A stretch of 64,000 nucleotides of DNA. Origin: Lenzites betulinus (Eukaryota > Basidiomycota > Agaricomycetes > Polyporales > Polyporaceae). The stretch covers positions 310,001 through 374,000 of the forward strand of contig JABYQU010000024.1 in assembly GCA_022264855.1 (NCBI GenBank), written 5' to 3'. The notes under the pieces were generated by a model. That model was not told the DNA's origin and ran no database searches. It saw only the letters and a program-made list of their open reading frames with translations. The translations under genes and the position numbers were made by a program. How positions within the stretch are numbered: position 1 is the stretch's first letter; every line of letters begins with the position of its first letter. Shown here in pieces: positions 1-10,500 of this stretch.

Positions 1-1375
1 TCGTTGACGCTGTGCCCGCGTATACCTTATGCCTTATGTTTCTCTCACTCTTTTTCCTCACTCGCTCCGTAACGCCACGCGTATCGTCCGTGGCCTTCGC
101 TACTCCCATCTACCCCTTCCCCCAGTCCACGGCTCGTACCGCGGAGTAGCGTCGCATCCCCCCAGTCCAAGTCATTCTCCCCCACCCGTCCACTCGTGCT
201 CTGTCAGTGGCCTCGGTCCCAATACGTGCAAAAAATATCGCTAATGTCGTCGGGCGTAGTTAGTACCCCGGCTTCCCAGTTTACAGTCTTGTGCCCAACC
301 CTCCCTGAAATATATCCTCATACGTGTGTTTTGTACATGCTTTGCGTGATCGTCTGAGGCTGCTCGAACTGGGTGTGCTGGTAAGAACTTGAAGTGCTAC
401 TCGTGACTCGCGACCGTGTCTAGACTTGGAAACTCTGCCGGATCTATGGAGGCCTTGAGTATCTCGCATATAGTCAAGCGACGTGCCTTCTTGCGGGAGA
501 TACGAACCTCTAGACCTCCAACGTGTCCCGCGAGACGTTGCCTGCGGTGTGCCTGATCTTCCTCTTCCCCGGGACCGTCTGTCTGCCTCGCGTCCGACGC
601 CGCAATGGTCTTTCGGCTCCCCACATCGTCCGTGGTGACCAGCCCGCATGCCGTTGGGCACAGTAAGGCTCGAAATGAACTACCTGATATATTAAGTATC
701 TCTGCTGCATATGCATCGCGTAGTACTAGCAGCTTTGGTACTTCTACTTAGCAGGAGCGCTAGCGAGACCGCGGCGCACCGTAACCTGTCTGGCTGCTCT
801 GGCATGTCGGGTACCACGTATTGGTGGCTCCGGAACCAGCGAGTGCGCTTCAATGTCGACTGGCATAATATACCGTACTCCTTGAGCACATTCTGTCGGG
901 GTCTGGATATATACACTGCTATTTGATTGGAGTTCAGACGTTCACACGTTGGCAAAGGTGCTACGTGTGTTTCCGCCGCTGTATAACGAATCTCGAGACG
1001 CGAGAAAGCTGTTCCTTGCCTGTGTGAATCGATGTACACTCTCTACGAGGACGTGGAGAGAACATGGTTCCTTGGAATAGGAACGTGGGGGATCTCCCAA
1101 GCCAGCGGAGTCTAAAAGGCCGAAGCAAGCGCAGAGATCGCCCCGAAACTCGAGTCGACATGCGGCATAGCAGCGCCGTTCACATCTTGTCCCTCAACCA
1201 CGACCACCTCTCCTCCACCTCTCCGGCGTCTTCGTCCGACACCACTCTCGTTTTCACGAAGTTGGCCACCATCCACTCCTCGCCTGCCTCTCCTGTCGAC
1301 GCGAACGGCGGCGCGGTCAGCTCTGGTGTCAACGGCATCTCCCACTCCCGCAGACGCTCACGCGGCGGCAGCAAC
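1..1375. other. 5' flank of GDA1; no supported gene before 1376
   Basis: I see no convincing coding sequence before the GDA1 start. The open frames here are short, lie on both strands, and show neither domain motifs nor consistent splice partners. From about 1190 to 1375 the plus strand is pyrimidine-rich (repeated ctcc, tcct and ccac runs), as expected of a fungal 5' UTR or core promoter. The GDA1 reading frame stays open upstream of the chosen ATG, so a longer N-terminus or an upstream exon cannot be excluded. Confidence 0.5.
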
Positions 1376-3152
1376 ATGTTTTCTCCCCGGAGCAGCAACT
1401 ACGAACGCCTCGAGGGCGGCATGGGGCCCAGCAAAAGCGGCGCAGGGCGCAAGTTCGCCTGGAAGAAGTTCGCCATCGGCGCCGCAGTGATCGTTGGCCT
1501 CGTCTACTTCTTCGGCCCGCGGAGGGAGGACCTCGACGACTACATCCCTTGTGAGTACTGACATCGGGGCCTGGCGCACGAACGAGATACTCAGGCTGCT
1601 GTAGCCATCATCTCAGATACGCCTGAGACATTCGAGCCGCCCGCCGTGGCCGCACCGACCGCACAACATCCACCTGCCAATGCACCCCCGGTGGTCCACG
1701 ACGACGACATGGTCCCCGAGGCGCGCCCGACAGACCCAGTCAGCGACGGGGACCTCACGAAGACGCACTACTGCACCAAGCCATACAAGCCGGACCTGCC
1801 CCTCGTGCAGTTCGCGCTCATGATCGACGCCGGGTCGACCGGGTCGCGCATCCACATTTACAAGTTCAACAACTGCGGGCCGTCGCCCGGGTACGAGTAC
1901 GAGGTGTTCAAGCAGCGCCAGCCGGGGCTGAGTGACTACCGCTACTCGCCCGCCGCGGCGGCGGAGAGCCTGGACGAGCTGCTCGACGAGGCGGTGCGCG
2001 TCGTGCCCGAGTCGCTGCGCAAGTGCACGCCCGTCGCGGTGAAGGCGACGGCGGGCCTGCGGCTGCTCGGCGAGACGGAGAGCACGGCGATCCTCGCGGC
2101 GGTGCGGCACCGGATCGAGGAGCGGTACCCGTTCAGCATCCAGGGCGCGGACGCGGTCGTGATCATGGACGGGCGCGACGAGGGCGTGTACGCGTGGATC
2201 ACGGCGAACTACCTGCTGGACACGATCCGCGCGGGGTCGCCGAAGACGAACGAGCCGTACGCGGTGCTGGACCTCGGCGGCGCGTCGACGCAGATCGTGT
2301 TTGAGCCGACGTTCGCGATGGAGAAGCCGGACGCGACGCTCGAGGAGGGCGAGCACAAGTACGACCTCGCGTTCGGCGGGCAGACGCGCGTGCTGTACCA
2401 GCACTCGTACCTCGGGTACGGGCTGATGCGGGCGCGCGGGAGCGTGCACAAGGTGGTCGAGTTCATGAACGGGCTGCTGGGCAAGAGCCACGGGCACGAC
2501 GCGACGGTCCCGAACCCGTGCCTCGCGAAGGGCACGAACCGGCGGGTCGAGATCACGGACGACCGCACGGGCGACAAGTACAACGTCACCATGGTCGGCG
2601 AGGACATTGGCAGCTACGAGGCGTGCAACCGCGTCGTCGAGCTCGTCATGGCCAAGGACGCGTGAGTGATCTACTGGATATACGCACGAGCACGATCTGA
2701 CCCTGCACACACACAGCGTCTGCGAGGTGAAGCCGTGCTCGTTCAACGGCGTGTACCAGCCGTCGCTGCTCGAGACGTTCCCGCACGGCAAGATCCTGCT
2801 GCTGTCCTACTTCTACGACCGGCTGCACCCGTTCGTCGCGACGTCCGCGCACCCGGTGAGCGCCCCGCTGCACGTGAGCACGTTCGCGGAGCTCGCGCAG
2901 ACGGTGTGCGCGGGCCCCGCGGCGTGGCGCGCGCGCTGGGGCGCGGACCGCGCGCTCATGGACGAGCTCGAGGGCCGGCCGGAGTACTGCCTGGACCTGA
3001 CGTTCATGCACGCGCTGCTGCGGCTCGGGTACGAATTCGGCGCGGAGCGCGAGGTCGAGGTCGGGAAGCAGATCGGGGGCACGGAGCTCGGGTGGTGCCT
3101 CGGCGCGACGATCGCGATGGTCACTGGCGCGGAGCTCAAGTGCAGGGTGTGA
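1376..3152 (+). CDS. GDA1: Guanosine/nucleoside diphosphatase, GDA1-CD39 family, Golgi type II membrane protein
   Basis: Model: join(1376..1550,1617..2661,2717..3152), 551 aa. Introns begin GTGAGT at 1551 and 2662 and end CAG at 1616 and 2716; the frame is continuous across both. A short cytoplasmic tail is followed by one membrane segment (FAIGAAVIVGLVYFFG), then a proline-rich stem and the catalytic domain. Apyrase conserved regions are visible in order: MIDAGSTGSRIHIYKF, KATAGLRLL, GRDEGVYAWITANYLL and VLDLGGASTQIVFEP. In this family the enzyme hydrolyses GDP/UDP released by Golgi glycosyltransferases to NMP plus phosphate, which sustains nucleotide-sugar antiport for protein and lipid glycosylation. 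Exons 2 and 3 are extremely GC-rich at third positions, suggesting high expression. The start was chosen because this Met directly precedes the tail and anchor; an earlier in-frame Met would add a low-complexity N-terminus. Confidence 0.93.
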
Positions 3153-3345
3153 GGCTGTGACTTGAGCTTGAGGTGCCGTCTGTGTTTGTGCGTTCGTTCG
3201 TGGCCCGTGCATACCCTAGAGCTGTGAGCTGTAATGTCGTGTAATGTGTAGATCGCTATGACATTGGAGATATTCGGTCGGATATCTACGCAACCCTTGC
3301 GGAGACAATCAGACAGGGTTACAGAGGTAGTAACGCCTGGTCTAA

Positions 3346-4168
3346 CTACGTGTTGCTCGGCCCTCCTGTCCGTTTTCCAACATACCCCTCCACACGCCAC
3401 GCCCACTCGTTGCCCTCTTTCCACCGAAACGTGTCCCCGCCGAAGTTCACCTCCAGCTCACACGCGCCCCTCACGCCGATCGCGGCGTACACGTCGTACG
3501 CCGTATGCGGGAGGTACACGCCTGTGAACGCGTCCGGGAGACGCACGCCGTTGTGCGTGAAGAACACGGTCCCCATTCCAAACGAGTACCCCAGCCCGAC
3601 GGTGTCCCCCGGGACGACGTGCGTGAGGAGCGGCGTGTACTCCCGGCCTTCGTCGGCGTAGAACTTGAAGAGGTCGTCGAGATGCAGGGCCGTGCTGAGG
3701 CGCGCCCACCCGGGAAGCCACGAGATAGGATACGGCCGGCATGCGGTGCCTGCGTGAACAGCCGTATACGCATCGTGAGTGCGCTGCCTTGAGACAGGGG
3801 ACATGGATGAGAAACACACCGACTGCGATGATGCCATCCATGCGGAGCACCTTGACCTCGTAGTACACACCGAGCTTCCCGTCGTTGTCGTACAGGCCGG
3901 CGAGGATAGGGAGGTCGCTCATCATGCACATATCCTGATAAGCCGCCTCCGTCACCACGCGCACGACGTCCGCGCCGCCGCGGCGCATATGGCGCCTGCC
4001 AGCTTTGTAAATCCGCCCCTTGAAAGTCGACGTGTACGGCTGCTCGATCTGCCACGCGCGGCAGCCCGCGGTGTCGATGCGGTAGACAGCGTTGGGACGG
4101 AGGAGGTGTGGCGGCGTCACAGGGTTTGAAGCCCAAAAACGTACGGCGGCCGCGTCAGTGGATTCTTC
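3346..4168 (-). pseudogene. SPRY-domain (Ssh4/Ear1-like) fragment, 5'- and 3'-truncated paralogue
   Basis: Readable parts are complement(join(3346..3749,3820..4168)), about 250 codons. The intron at 3750..3819 starts GTGTGT and ends CAG, and joins the frame in exactly the place used by the complete paralogue at 7677..9008. The two share CRAWQIE, ADVVRVVTEAA, LPILAGLY, VKVLRMDG, RPYP..WLPGW, FFTHNGVRLPDAFTGVYLP and NFGGD.FRWKEGNEWAWRVEG. SPRY proteins of this type act in yeast as membrane adaptors of the Rsp5 ubiquitin ligase. The frame reaches a TAG at 4169 that could be an intron acceptor (TATTAG before 4168), but the adjacent HET gene ends at 4247, leaving no room for a promoter and first exon. 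The C-terminus stops 16 codons earlier than the paralogue's last shared exon. I read this as a partial duplicate, probably non-functional. It could instead be a short expressed protein starting at the Met at 4120. Confidence 0.7.
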
Positions 4169-4246
4169 CTAATAGCGTTGCGGGCCCACAACAGGGGGGC
4201 AGGGTGAGAGGTCGGGTTGTGGTTCCGTGTGAGCGTTCGGCTTTGG

Positions 4247-6319
4247 CTATGAGTGGACGTCCGAGAGCTCGACGCTGATGCATAGGCACTCGTCGGGACG
4301 GTCTATGGAACTCTGCACAGATATTTTGAGCCAACGGATCCGCACTGTGCCATCCTTGTCTTCTTCCGGAGAACCAGGTCCAGCGTATACAGCAAACTCG
4401 GCATGGGCCCAGACGTGGGTGGAACGGCCCAGGAAGAGCGTCCAGGTGGACCTGCCTTCCCTGAGGCGCTCGCCTGATGCTGTATCCAGGATGAACGGGG
4501 GTGGATTCTCGATCGAAAGTGTTTCCCGAGTGCGGCTCGGGGAGGTGGCAGAGTCGCCCGAGTGCAGCAGAGGACGGAAGGATAAGTTGACTGCGGAAAA
4601 ATTTACCTCCAAAGCATAGGTAGTGATAGACGTGAACGAGAGGCTGGCCGCAAATTTCTCCGGGTATGGTGGGTTGTTCGACCCTGGGCGGTGTACAGGC
4701 GTGTTGGAAGAGAGCGTGAACGACACAACTGTGGTCTTGTTCGATCGTCTGCGTTGCAAGGTAGAGAGAGAAAAGCCTAGTGTGTCTAGCTCTTGAATGG
4801 ACCTCGAGTTTAACTCGAAGTCAACGGCGCCGTCAACGATCTTCGTCCGGAATGTGCGAATGTCGCCTGGCACCTCTATGGATCTCTGAGGCCTGGAGGC
4901 GGATGCACGCGAGTGATGGTGAAGGATGGAGACTTCGACGGCGAAAAGCGACCCTCGCGCCAGAAATTGTCCCAAAGCTGCGTCCGTTATAGAGAAAACA
5001 CGCCTCAAATCCCTGTAGCGAGTAGCGTGAGTGCAATGCGCCTGTCCTGCAACAAGCAGCCCCCTCCTATCGGCACCTAGCGGGGGGCGACGAAGTGGAA
5101 GTGCGAGGAGGCGGCCTTCGGAGTCATGACACTGCAAGAGGGCGAGCAGATGGGCGCGAGGCTGGCTCCTACAATCGTCGCACGTGTAGTTCGCGTCCGA
5201 CGACAGTGCTTTGTCCAATCCGGGGATAGATTCAACGAGGTCAGAGTATTTCTCGAGGTCCACGCACAGAAGACTGATCCGCACCCCTTGTGGGGTGACG
5301 ACAGCGTGCAGCGGGGGAACTTCTTCAATTTGGAGCTGCAGTCGGGATGCAAAGTCGACAGGCGAGGTCACACGAACGTGGGCGTAGTCCCCGAAGCATT
5401 GAACAGAAGGCGCGATCAAACTGGGCCATGGTTCGTGAACTCGTTGCTAGACGAGGATGGTCTGGTCGGGGACCGTCTTCAGGATCTCTTCCTGTAGACG
5501 GAGGAACGCGTTCTCGCCCTCGCCGTAGATCGGCGCCAAGTGCACTCCGAAGATCCCCAGTAGCGAATACGCACCGTCCTCGACGCGCGTCGTCTCTCGC
5601 TTCGCTGCCCACGACATTCTCCGCGCCACGCTGGCCGAGTCGACGCTGGCGCGTCCGGCGAGGATATCAAAGTCGACCCCAGTGTGCTTCTCGATCGCCG
5701 TCGCAAGCGTCCACTTCGTGCCTAGAAGACGCCATGTACTTGTCAAGAAGACGACTCGCTCCGGCGCGATCACTTCTTGCAGCGTCCATCCACGCTTGTG
5801 CCATCGGCTTTTCCACAACCAAGGATTATCCGTTGTGGGGTCATCGCAGTCGGGCACATCCGCGAGGTAGGCGTAACACACGTCCGAGAGTCTATACCAT
5901 TCGTACATAGAGTTGATAGCCTCCGTGAGTTCAGCACTACTCGACTTGTCTATGCAGCAGGCGTCGATCCACAGCAGTTCGTATCCAGCCTCCCTCGAGA
6001 TCTTGCAGGCCATCGCGATCTTATCTGAGAGCTTCGGATGGGAAAAGAAAGGGGAGGGTTCACGGGCGGTGTCAGAGGCCGACGAAGGCTGAGTTCCAGC
6101 CAGCGAAGCATTCTCCGATTCCAGGGTGGCCAGAGATTGAGACCCAGTGTCCGCCCGAGACTCAGCCACCTCTGCTTGAATGTTCAAGATGTCTGCATAC
6201 GTCTGCTCGCCACCATCATCTGGATCCCGCCACGTGTGGGAGAGAATGGCATAGTAGACTGTTTCCGCGTCGGTTTTCCACACAAAATTCCCTGTCCAGG
6301 TGTTCAGGAAGCGAGGCAT
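4247..6319 (-). pseudogene. HET-domain (heterokaryon incompatibility) protein with one in-frame stop
   Basis: A single reading frame runs from the ATG at 6319 to the stop at 4247, interrupted once by TAG at 5447..5449. The N-terminal 290 codons are a standard basidiomycete HET domain: start MPRFLNTWTGNFVW, then YAILSHTWR, LLWIDACCIDKSSSAELTEA, INSMYEWYRLSDVCYAYL, RGWTLQEVIAP, and an end at YGEGENAFLRLQEEILK. About 400 codons follow the stop in the same frame, with a typical HET C-terminal region. The stop sits just after DQTILV, where relatives usually carry Trp, so a TGG-to-TAG change is the simplest explanation. An intron cannot remove it: the only GT...AG pair around it spans 32 nt and breaks the frame. 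HET proteins mediate non-self recognition and cell death in fungi, and many copies decay. Either a null allele, a truncated 290-aa protein, stop readthrough or a sequencing error is possible. Confidence 0.85.
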
Positions 6320-7217
6320 CCTGTTGAATCATACCAAGGCGAGGTCAAGCAACCAAAATCGACCATCCAGATGCGCGCACTTTACCCCGCGCTGCAGTTC
6401 TTTACTGGCGGACCAATGAGTTGTCGAGACCAATGATGCGGATAGCGAAAGCTGAGAACTTGAGGGCCGAGAGGCAGCGAAGGAGGACCATAGGCAGGAG
6501 GAGATGATAGGAGGATGCACAACTTCTACATCGATTATCGACAGCGCAGACCTGCATCTATAACCGCGCGTGTGTCAAAGACCGTGTGACTGGTGAGGAA
6601 ATGAAAAGCTTACATTGCATCGGGGGGCGCTGTACATGATGCATCACATTGCTTCGATGTGCCGAAGACTACCACGAATTTCATCTCAACCAGCGCCCAG
6701 GTCCAGGATGAAGCGTAGCTTGGGATACTAGAAAATAGCAGCGGCGCTAGATGGTGCGCTGCTGAAGGCTTCAAGGCGCGAAGAGAAGCGCCGAGCGCAG
6801 TTTACAAGACCTTGAGCAGTCTCACAGTCGCGATATTTGATCAAGGAGTAGACTATCAACTCACCGTAAATCATACATATACACATACAACTACCTTCTG
6901 AGAGTAGCACTGAATAGAGTCAGGGCTTATAGTCTTGCATCCAGGGGAGAAGCCGCCGTACCAGATCACCGGTGACCGGTGACCGCAAGGATGTAAGCAA
7001 ATCGCCAATTCTTGTACCATGACTTACACTATGGTATGAGAAGACTCGTGATTACATTCAGAAGCTTTCAGGACTTCGGCGTGCAAACAATTACAGCGAC
7101 CATATAGTAGTATCTAGCCGCTGTTGTTAACTTATGCTACCATAGTGGCATTTATAGGAAGGGGAATGCGCACTAGATAACACATATATCTCTGGTCTCC
7201 GAGTGAGAACGAGGTAC
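6320..7217. other. Intergenic region between HET gene and PET117
   Basis: This holds the upstream flank of the HET gene and the 3' flank of PET117, both on the minus strand. It is clearly lower in GC than the surrounding genes. I see no reading frame with splice support or motif content. A short local duplication, ACCGGTGACCGGTGACCG, lies near 6966-6983. Confidence 0.5.
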
Positions 7218-7517
7218 TCATGAGGAGCCTTCGGGATCGTGTGCTGGTTTGGAGACGGATTGCACCCGCTCGTACATTTCACGCTTCTGCAACGACTGCT
7301 GAAGCTCTTCTTCTCGCTGTCGCATCTTTTTTCGTCGTCGTTCATCATCCCGCAACACTCCTTGGAACATCGTCTATGGAAAGGTCAAACATCGGCGCTT
7401 GTTGTCTGGAAGCCAACATACATCACGCTCTCGTTCTTGGAGGAAGTGCACGCCCCAGATAATGATTGCAGAACCCAAGATGGAAGCCCCCAGAGTAGCC
7501 TTTGCTACACGCGACAT
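7218..7517 (-). CDS. PET117: PET117 homologue, cytochrome c oxidase assembly factor
   Basis: Model: complement(join(7218..7373,7422..7517)), 83 aa. The 48-nt intron starts GTATGT and ends CATAG and falls exactly on a codon boundary. Without splicing the gene is invisible, because neither exon is a long open frame. Exon 1 gives MSRVAKATLGASILGSAI followed by IIWGVHFLQERERD: one N-terminal membrane segment ending in the family's W-G-V-H signature. Exon 2 gives TMFQGVLRDDERRRKKMR, then a charged helix ending YERVQSVSKP. Pet117 is a small mitochondrial inner-membrane protein needed for complex IV assembly, working with Cox15 in heme A synthesis. Length, start (MSR) and the QGV.RD.ERR block all match the family as I know it. 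The neighbours are accessory genes, so this is a conserved gene embedded in a variable stretch. Confidence 0.92.
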
Positions 7518-7676
7518 AACGGTGATATGCACTCGTCACTTGTAACCAAGAAAGCACAAGAATGCAGAGACTCGAATGCAAACACCGAACTAGATGATGG
7601 GAGGTGGCACCAAGGGTGCCGGTGAGACGCCCATGAGCTAACTTGAATGAAAGCGGGCGCTTATACTTGAGTACTA

Positions 7677-9008
7677 CTACAGTAGTAGCTGCGGAAACAA
7701 TACCGCAGGCATCCTGGTGACAGTACAGGTATCATAATCATTACGAGGATATGTAGGTACTAGGGAGAAGTCGCCTAGGTGTCGGCGTAGACCTTGCGTG
7801 AATTCGGAGCCATGCCGCCGGACGCGATCTTCATGCAGGCCCTGGACCTCCAGAGACGGATCCTGCGGTGTTTAGGGAAAGTTGCTTCAATATTGGGGTC
7901 TGGGTAATCGCTAGTTAATCCATAATGGTACTGGGCGATACGTGATGCAGTAGCTATGCAGCTACAAGTGGGGTATTTATGTCTACCTGATCCTAGTCCC
8001 CCTTACCTCGTTATACGACGGCAGCTCGTCACCTGCCCCGCTTGGCCCTCCCGTCAGTGTTCCAACATGTCCCTCCACACGCCATGCCCATTCGTTCCCC
8101 TCCTTCCACCGGAAAACGTCTCCCCCGAAGTTCACTTCAAGCTCACACGCGCCCTCCACGCCGACCGCGGCATACACGTCGTGTGCAGCGCGGGGGAGGT
8201 ACACGCCCGTGAACGCATCCGGGAGGCGCACGCCGTTGTGGGTAAAGAACATGGTGCCGAGCGCAAACGAGTACCCCAGCCCGACGGCGTCTCCCGGGAC
8301 GACGCGTGTGAGGAGTGGGGTGTAGTCGCGACCGCCGTCGGGGTCTTCGAAGAACTTGCGGAGGTCATCCAGGTGCAGGCCTGCACTGAGACGGTTCCAG
8401 CCTGGGAGACGCCAGGCAGGATATGGCCGACATGTTGTGCCTTGTGAGACGATACGTACGCGTGAGTGTTACATAAGGTTAAGCAGGTGCGTAGAAAACC
8501 GACCGATTGCGATGAGGCCGTCCATACGGAGCACCTTGACTTCGTAGTATACGCCAAGCTTCCCATGGACGTCATATAGGCCAGCGAGGATGGGCAGGTC
8601 GCTCATTAAGCACACATCCTGACAGGCCGCCTCCGTCACAACACGCACGACGTCCGCTCCGCCGCCGCCTTTCTGGTCACTCGCAACGTTGTAGATGTCC
8701 CCTCGGAAGCGTGGTGTGCGCGGCAGCTCGATCTGCCACGCGCGGCAGCCCACAGCGTCGATACGCTCAACGGCCTCCGAGGGCAGGAGGCGCGGCCGCT
8801 CCGGTGGATACGCCGCGCAGAACTGTTGCGCAGATTCGAACTCGTCTTCTGTGGCCTCTGCGTACAGTCCCAGAGTATGGCGCTGCTCGGGTGCGGGCTC
8901 CCATTTGGGTGGCGAGGCAAGATCGACTCCGGGGGGTGGGCCCGCGGGGGGCGCATACTGCTTCTGGGTGTCTTTTCCCTTCCCTTTCAATGCTCTGAGC
9001 CACGACAT
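7677..9008 (-). CDS. SPRY-domain protein, Ssh4/Ear1-like (complete paralogue)
   Basis: Model: complement(join(7677..7862,8007..8440,8504..9008)), 374 aa. The first intron (8441..8503, 63 nt) matches the position in the truncated copy at 3346..4168. Its donor is GTCGGT, less usual than the copy's GTGTGT. The order is a basic N-terminus (MSWLRALKGKGKD), a Pro-rich linker, then a SPRY domain from CRAWQIE through MDGLIAIG, TCRPYPAWRLPGW, LGYSF, MFFTHNGVRLPDAF and VNFGGDVFRWKEGNEW. The last intron is inferred from the strong donor GAG|GTAAGG at 8006 after ELPSYNE and the acceptor ACCGCAG at 7863. It adds 61 residues whose codon use weakens near the end. If it is not spliced, the protein stops at 7983 after VRGTRIR. 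By analogy with yeast Ssh4/Ear1, it may be an endomembrane adaptor for Rsp5-type ubiquitin ligases, but I see no clear membrane segment here, so it may be soluble. Confidence 0.78.
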
Positions 9009-9476
9009 GCTGGTGCTGGAGAATATATGGGTGTCGAGGGGGTTAGATGGTGGTGGTAGTAAGGAACAATAAGATGAACTTACCGTACGTTTCGTGTGCT
9101 TAGTACTGCCACTGTACTGCTTATTCCGCGCTGCGGTGACGGTGGCGTGCCATGAGTGCTAGTCCCAGTGCAGCACCTCGCCCCATCCTGAAGTTATAGA
9201 GAAGTTCGACACATCGCATGTTACGTTAGACGGTCAGTATCCCTCATGCGTCGTGGAACTTGTTCACCTTAGGGTTGTACTATGTAGGTCGAAGCGGCGG
9301 TGTAACACGAAGCGCCCATTACCGTTTGAGTGATTTCAGAGCTCCGAGAAACTCGGAGACGCGCTGGTTTTTCCACTTACCTCCACCTCAGCCGACTTTG
9401 GCAACTAACGCATCCTGAGCTCGATCATTGACAATATTAATATCACTGGCTAGTTTCCATATCCATCTAATCTGGC
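9009..9476. promoter_or_regulatory. Divergent promoter region, SPRY gene (-) and RPC11 (+)
   Basis: These 468 bp separate two oppositely oriented start codons (9008 on minus, 9477 on plus) and must carry both promoters. The side near RPC11 is AT-rich (gacaatattaatatcactgg at about 9430). Several GT...AG-compatible fragments on the minus strand read as plausible peptides, but they conflict in frame and none fits a family, so I do not call a gene here. Confidence 0.5.
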
Positions 9477-10016
9477 ATGCTCTTTTGTCCGAATTGCGCG
9501 AACTTGCTGGTCATCTCTGCGGAGACTGGGTACAACAAGTGGGCTTGCAATACATGCGCGTATGAGTTCCCCATAACCAAACAGGTTCGTACACTGCATG
9601 ATGGACACGGGAATGTATATCATTAATTTGCTCGTCGCTCTGCCCTGGTAGATGACATCTCGAACAAAGCTAGAGCGAAAGGTCGTGGACGATGTTCTGG
9701 GTGGGGCCGAACAATGGAAGCATGCAGACTCTACAAACGGTACGTAGACTGCGCCATCTCGTGTCGTTGTATACTCACACGTATATCGTAGCCACCTGTC
9801 CAAGTTGCGACAATGGGCGTGCATATTTCTACCAATTGCAGATCCGCTCTGCAGACGAGCCTATGACCACTTGTACGGTTTTCTACCCCTTTCGCCTTCA
9901 TACGCTAACCCTTTTTTGTACAGTCTATCGGTATGCAACTTTTCTTTTTCTTGCCGCGTATACCTGACATCCTATTTAGTTGCACTGCATGTGCGCACAA
10001 TTGGCGAGAGAATTAG
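9477..10016 (+). CDS. RPC11: DNA-directed RNA polymerase III subunit RPC11 (C11/POLR3K)
   Basis: Model: join(9477..9584,9652..9739,9792..9872,9924..9930,9980..10016), 106 aa, the normal length for this subunit. The N-terminal zinc ribbon is MLFCPNCANLLVIS plus WACNTCAYEFPI (two CxxC pairs). The C-terminal TFIIS-like ribbon is TCPSCDNGRAYFYQLQ, then RSADEPMTTFYRCTACAHNW. The Asp-Glu pair of the RSADEP loop is the acidic motif needed for the intrinsic RNA cleavage that supports Pol III termination and reinitiation. Exon 4 is only 7 nt (TCTATCG). It supplies the end of Phe, a Tyr and most of the Arg of TTFYRC. The flanking introns are 51 nt (ends TACAG) and 49 nt (starts GTATGC, ends TTTAG). Skipping it would break the frame and destroy the second ribbon, so the microexon is required. 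Confidence 0.95.
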
Positions 10017-10500
10017 CGTGTACATGACCCTCGACATCATACCGCAAGAACTATGCTTCATGACGGCCTGGGGTCCGAAAAAAGCAAGCTCTTGTCCGCA
10101 ACACGTCATCCTACCGCACACGAACGTTCCAAATACATGGCCCGTGTACGAGATCAGCAGAAGCTGGCGTGAAGGAGAAAGAGCCGCGACATCCCCGTGT
10201 ACTATCCCTAGTTCGTAACGCAAGTTCAGAGATCTTCAATATACATGTACTCATGCACCACTGTCGCAGATATTTGGTTTCCGTTCTACATCTGCAATTG
10301 TATCATCAGAGCTATCCCAAGATGCTGCTTGCTATTCAACCCCCTATCTATCCACCCTCGTCTCCCGTAGTTTGTGTTTCCTGCTGGGAACCTCCTTACT
10401 CACATGTGAACACGGACTAGACCATTGTATATCCCAAGCGCAATAATCTGCAGATTCGTCAACTACACTCAACTCTTTCGCTTGTCTCTTATTCTCGGTA
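10017..10500. other. Intergenic region downstream of RPC11
   Basis: No gene is supported. The last ~75 bases (from about 10425) resemble the sequence just downstream of the coiled-coil gene (near 11345-11440), for example the shared cccaagcgc block. This suggests that the duplication which produced the adjacent pseudogene included 3' flanking DNA. Confidence 0.45.

Noticed and set aside
5420..5453. Intron that would remove the HET in-frame stop
   Set aside because: The only GT...AG pair is 32 nt long, well below the 47-97 nt introns seen here, and its removal shifts the frame.
9100..9460. Minus-strand peptides with splice-like borders (for example YNPKVNKFHDA and MGRGAALGLALMARHRHR)
   Set aside because: The pieces require different frames and mutually exclusive introns, and the interval is the short divergent promoter of two well-supported genes.
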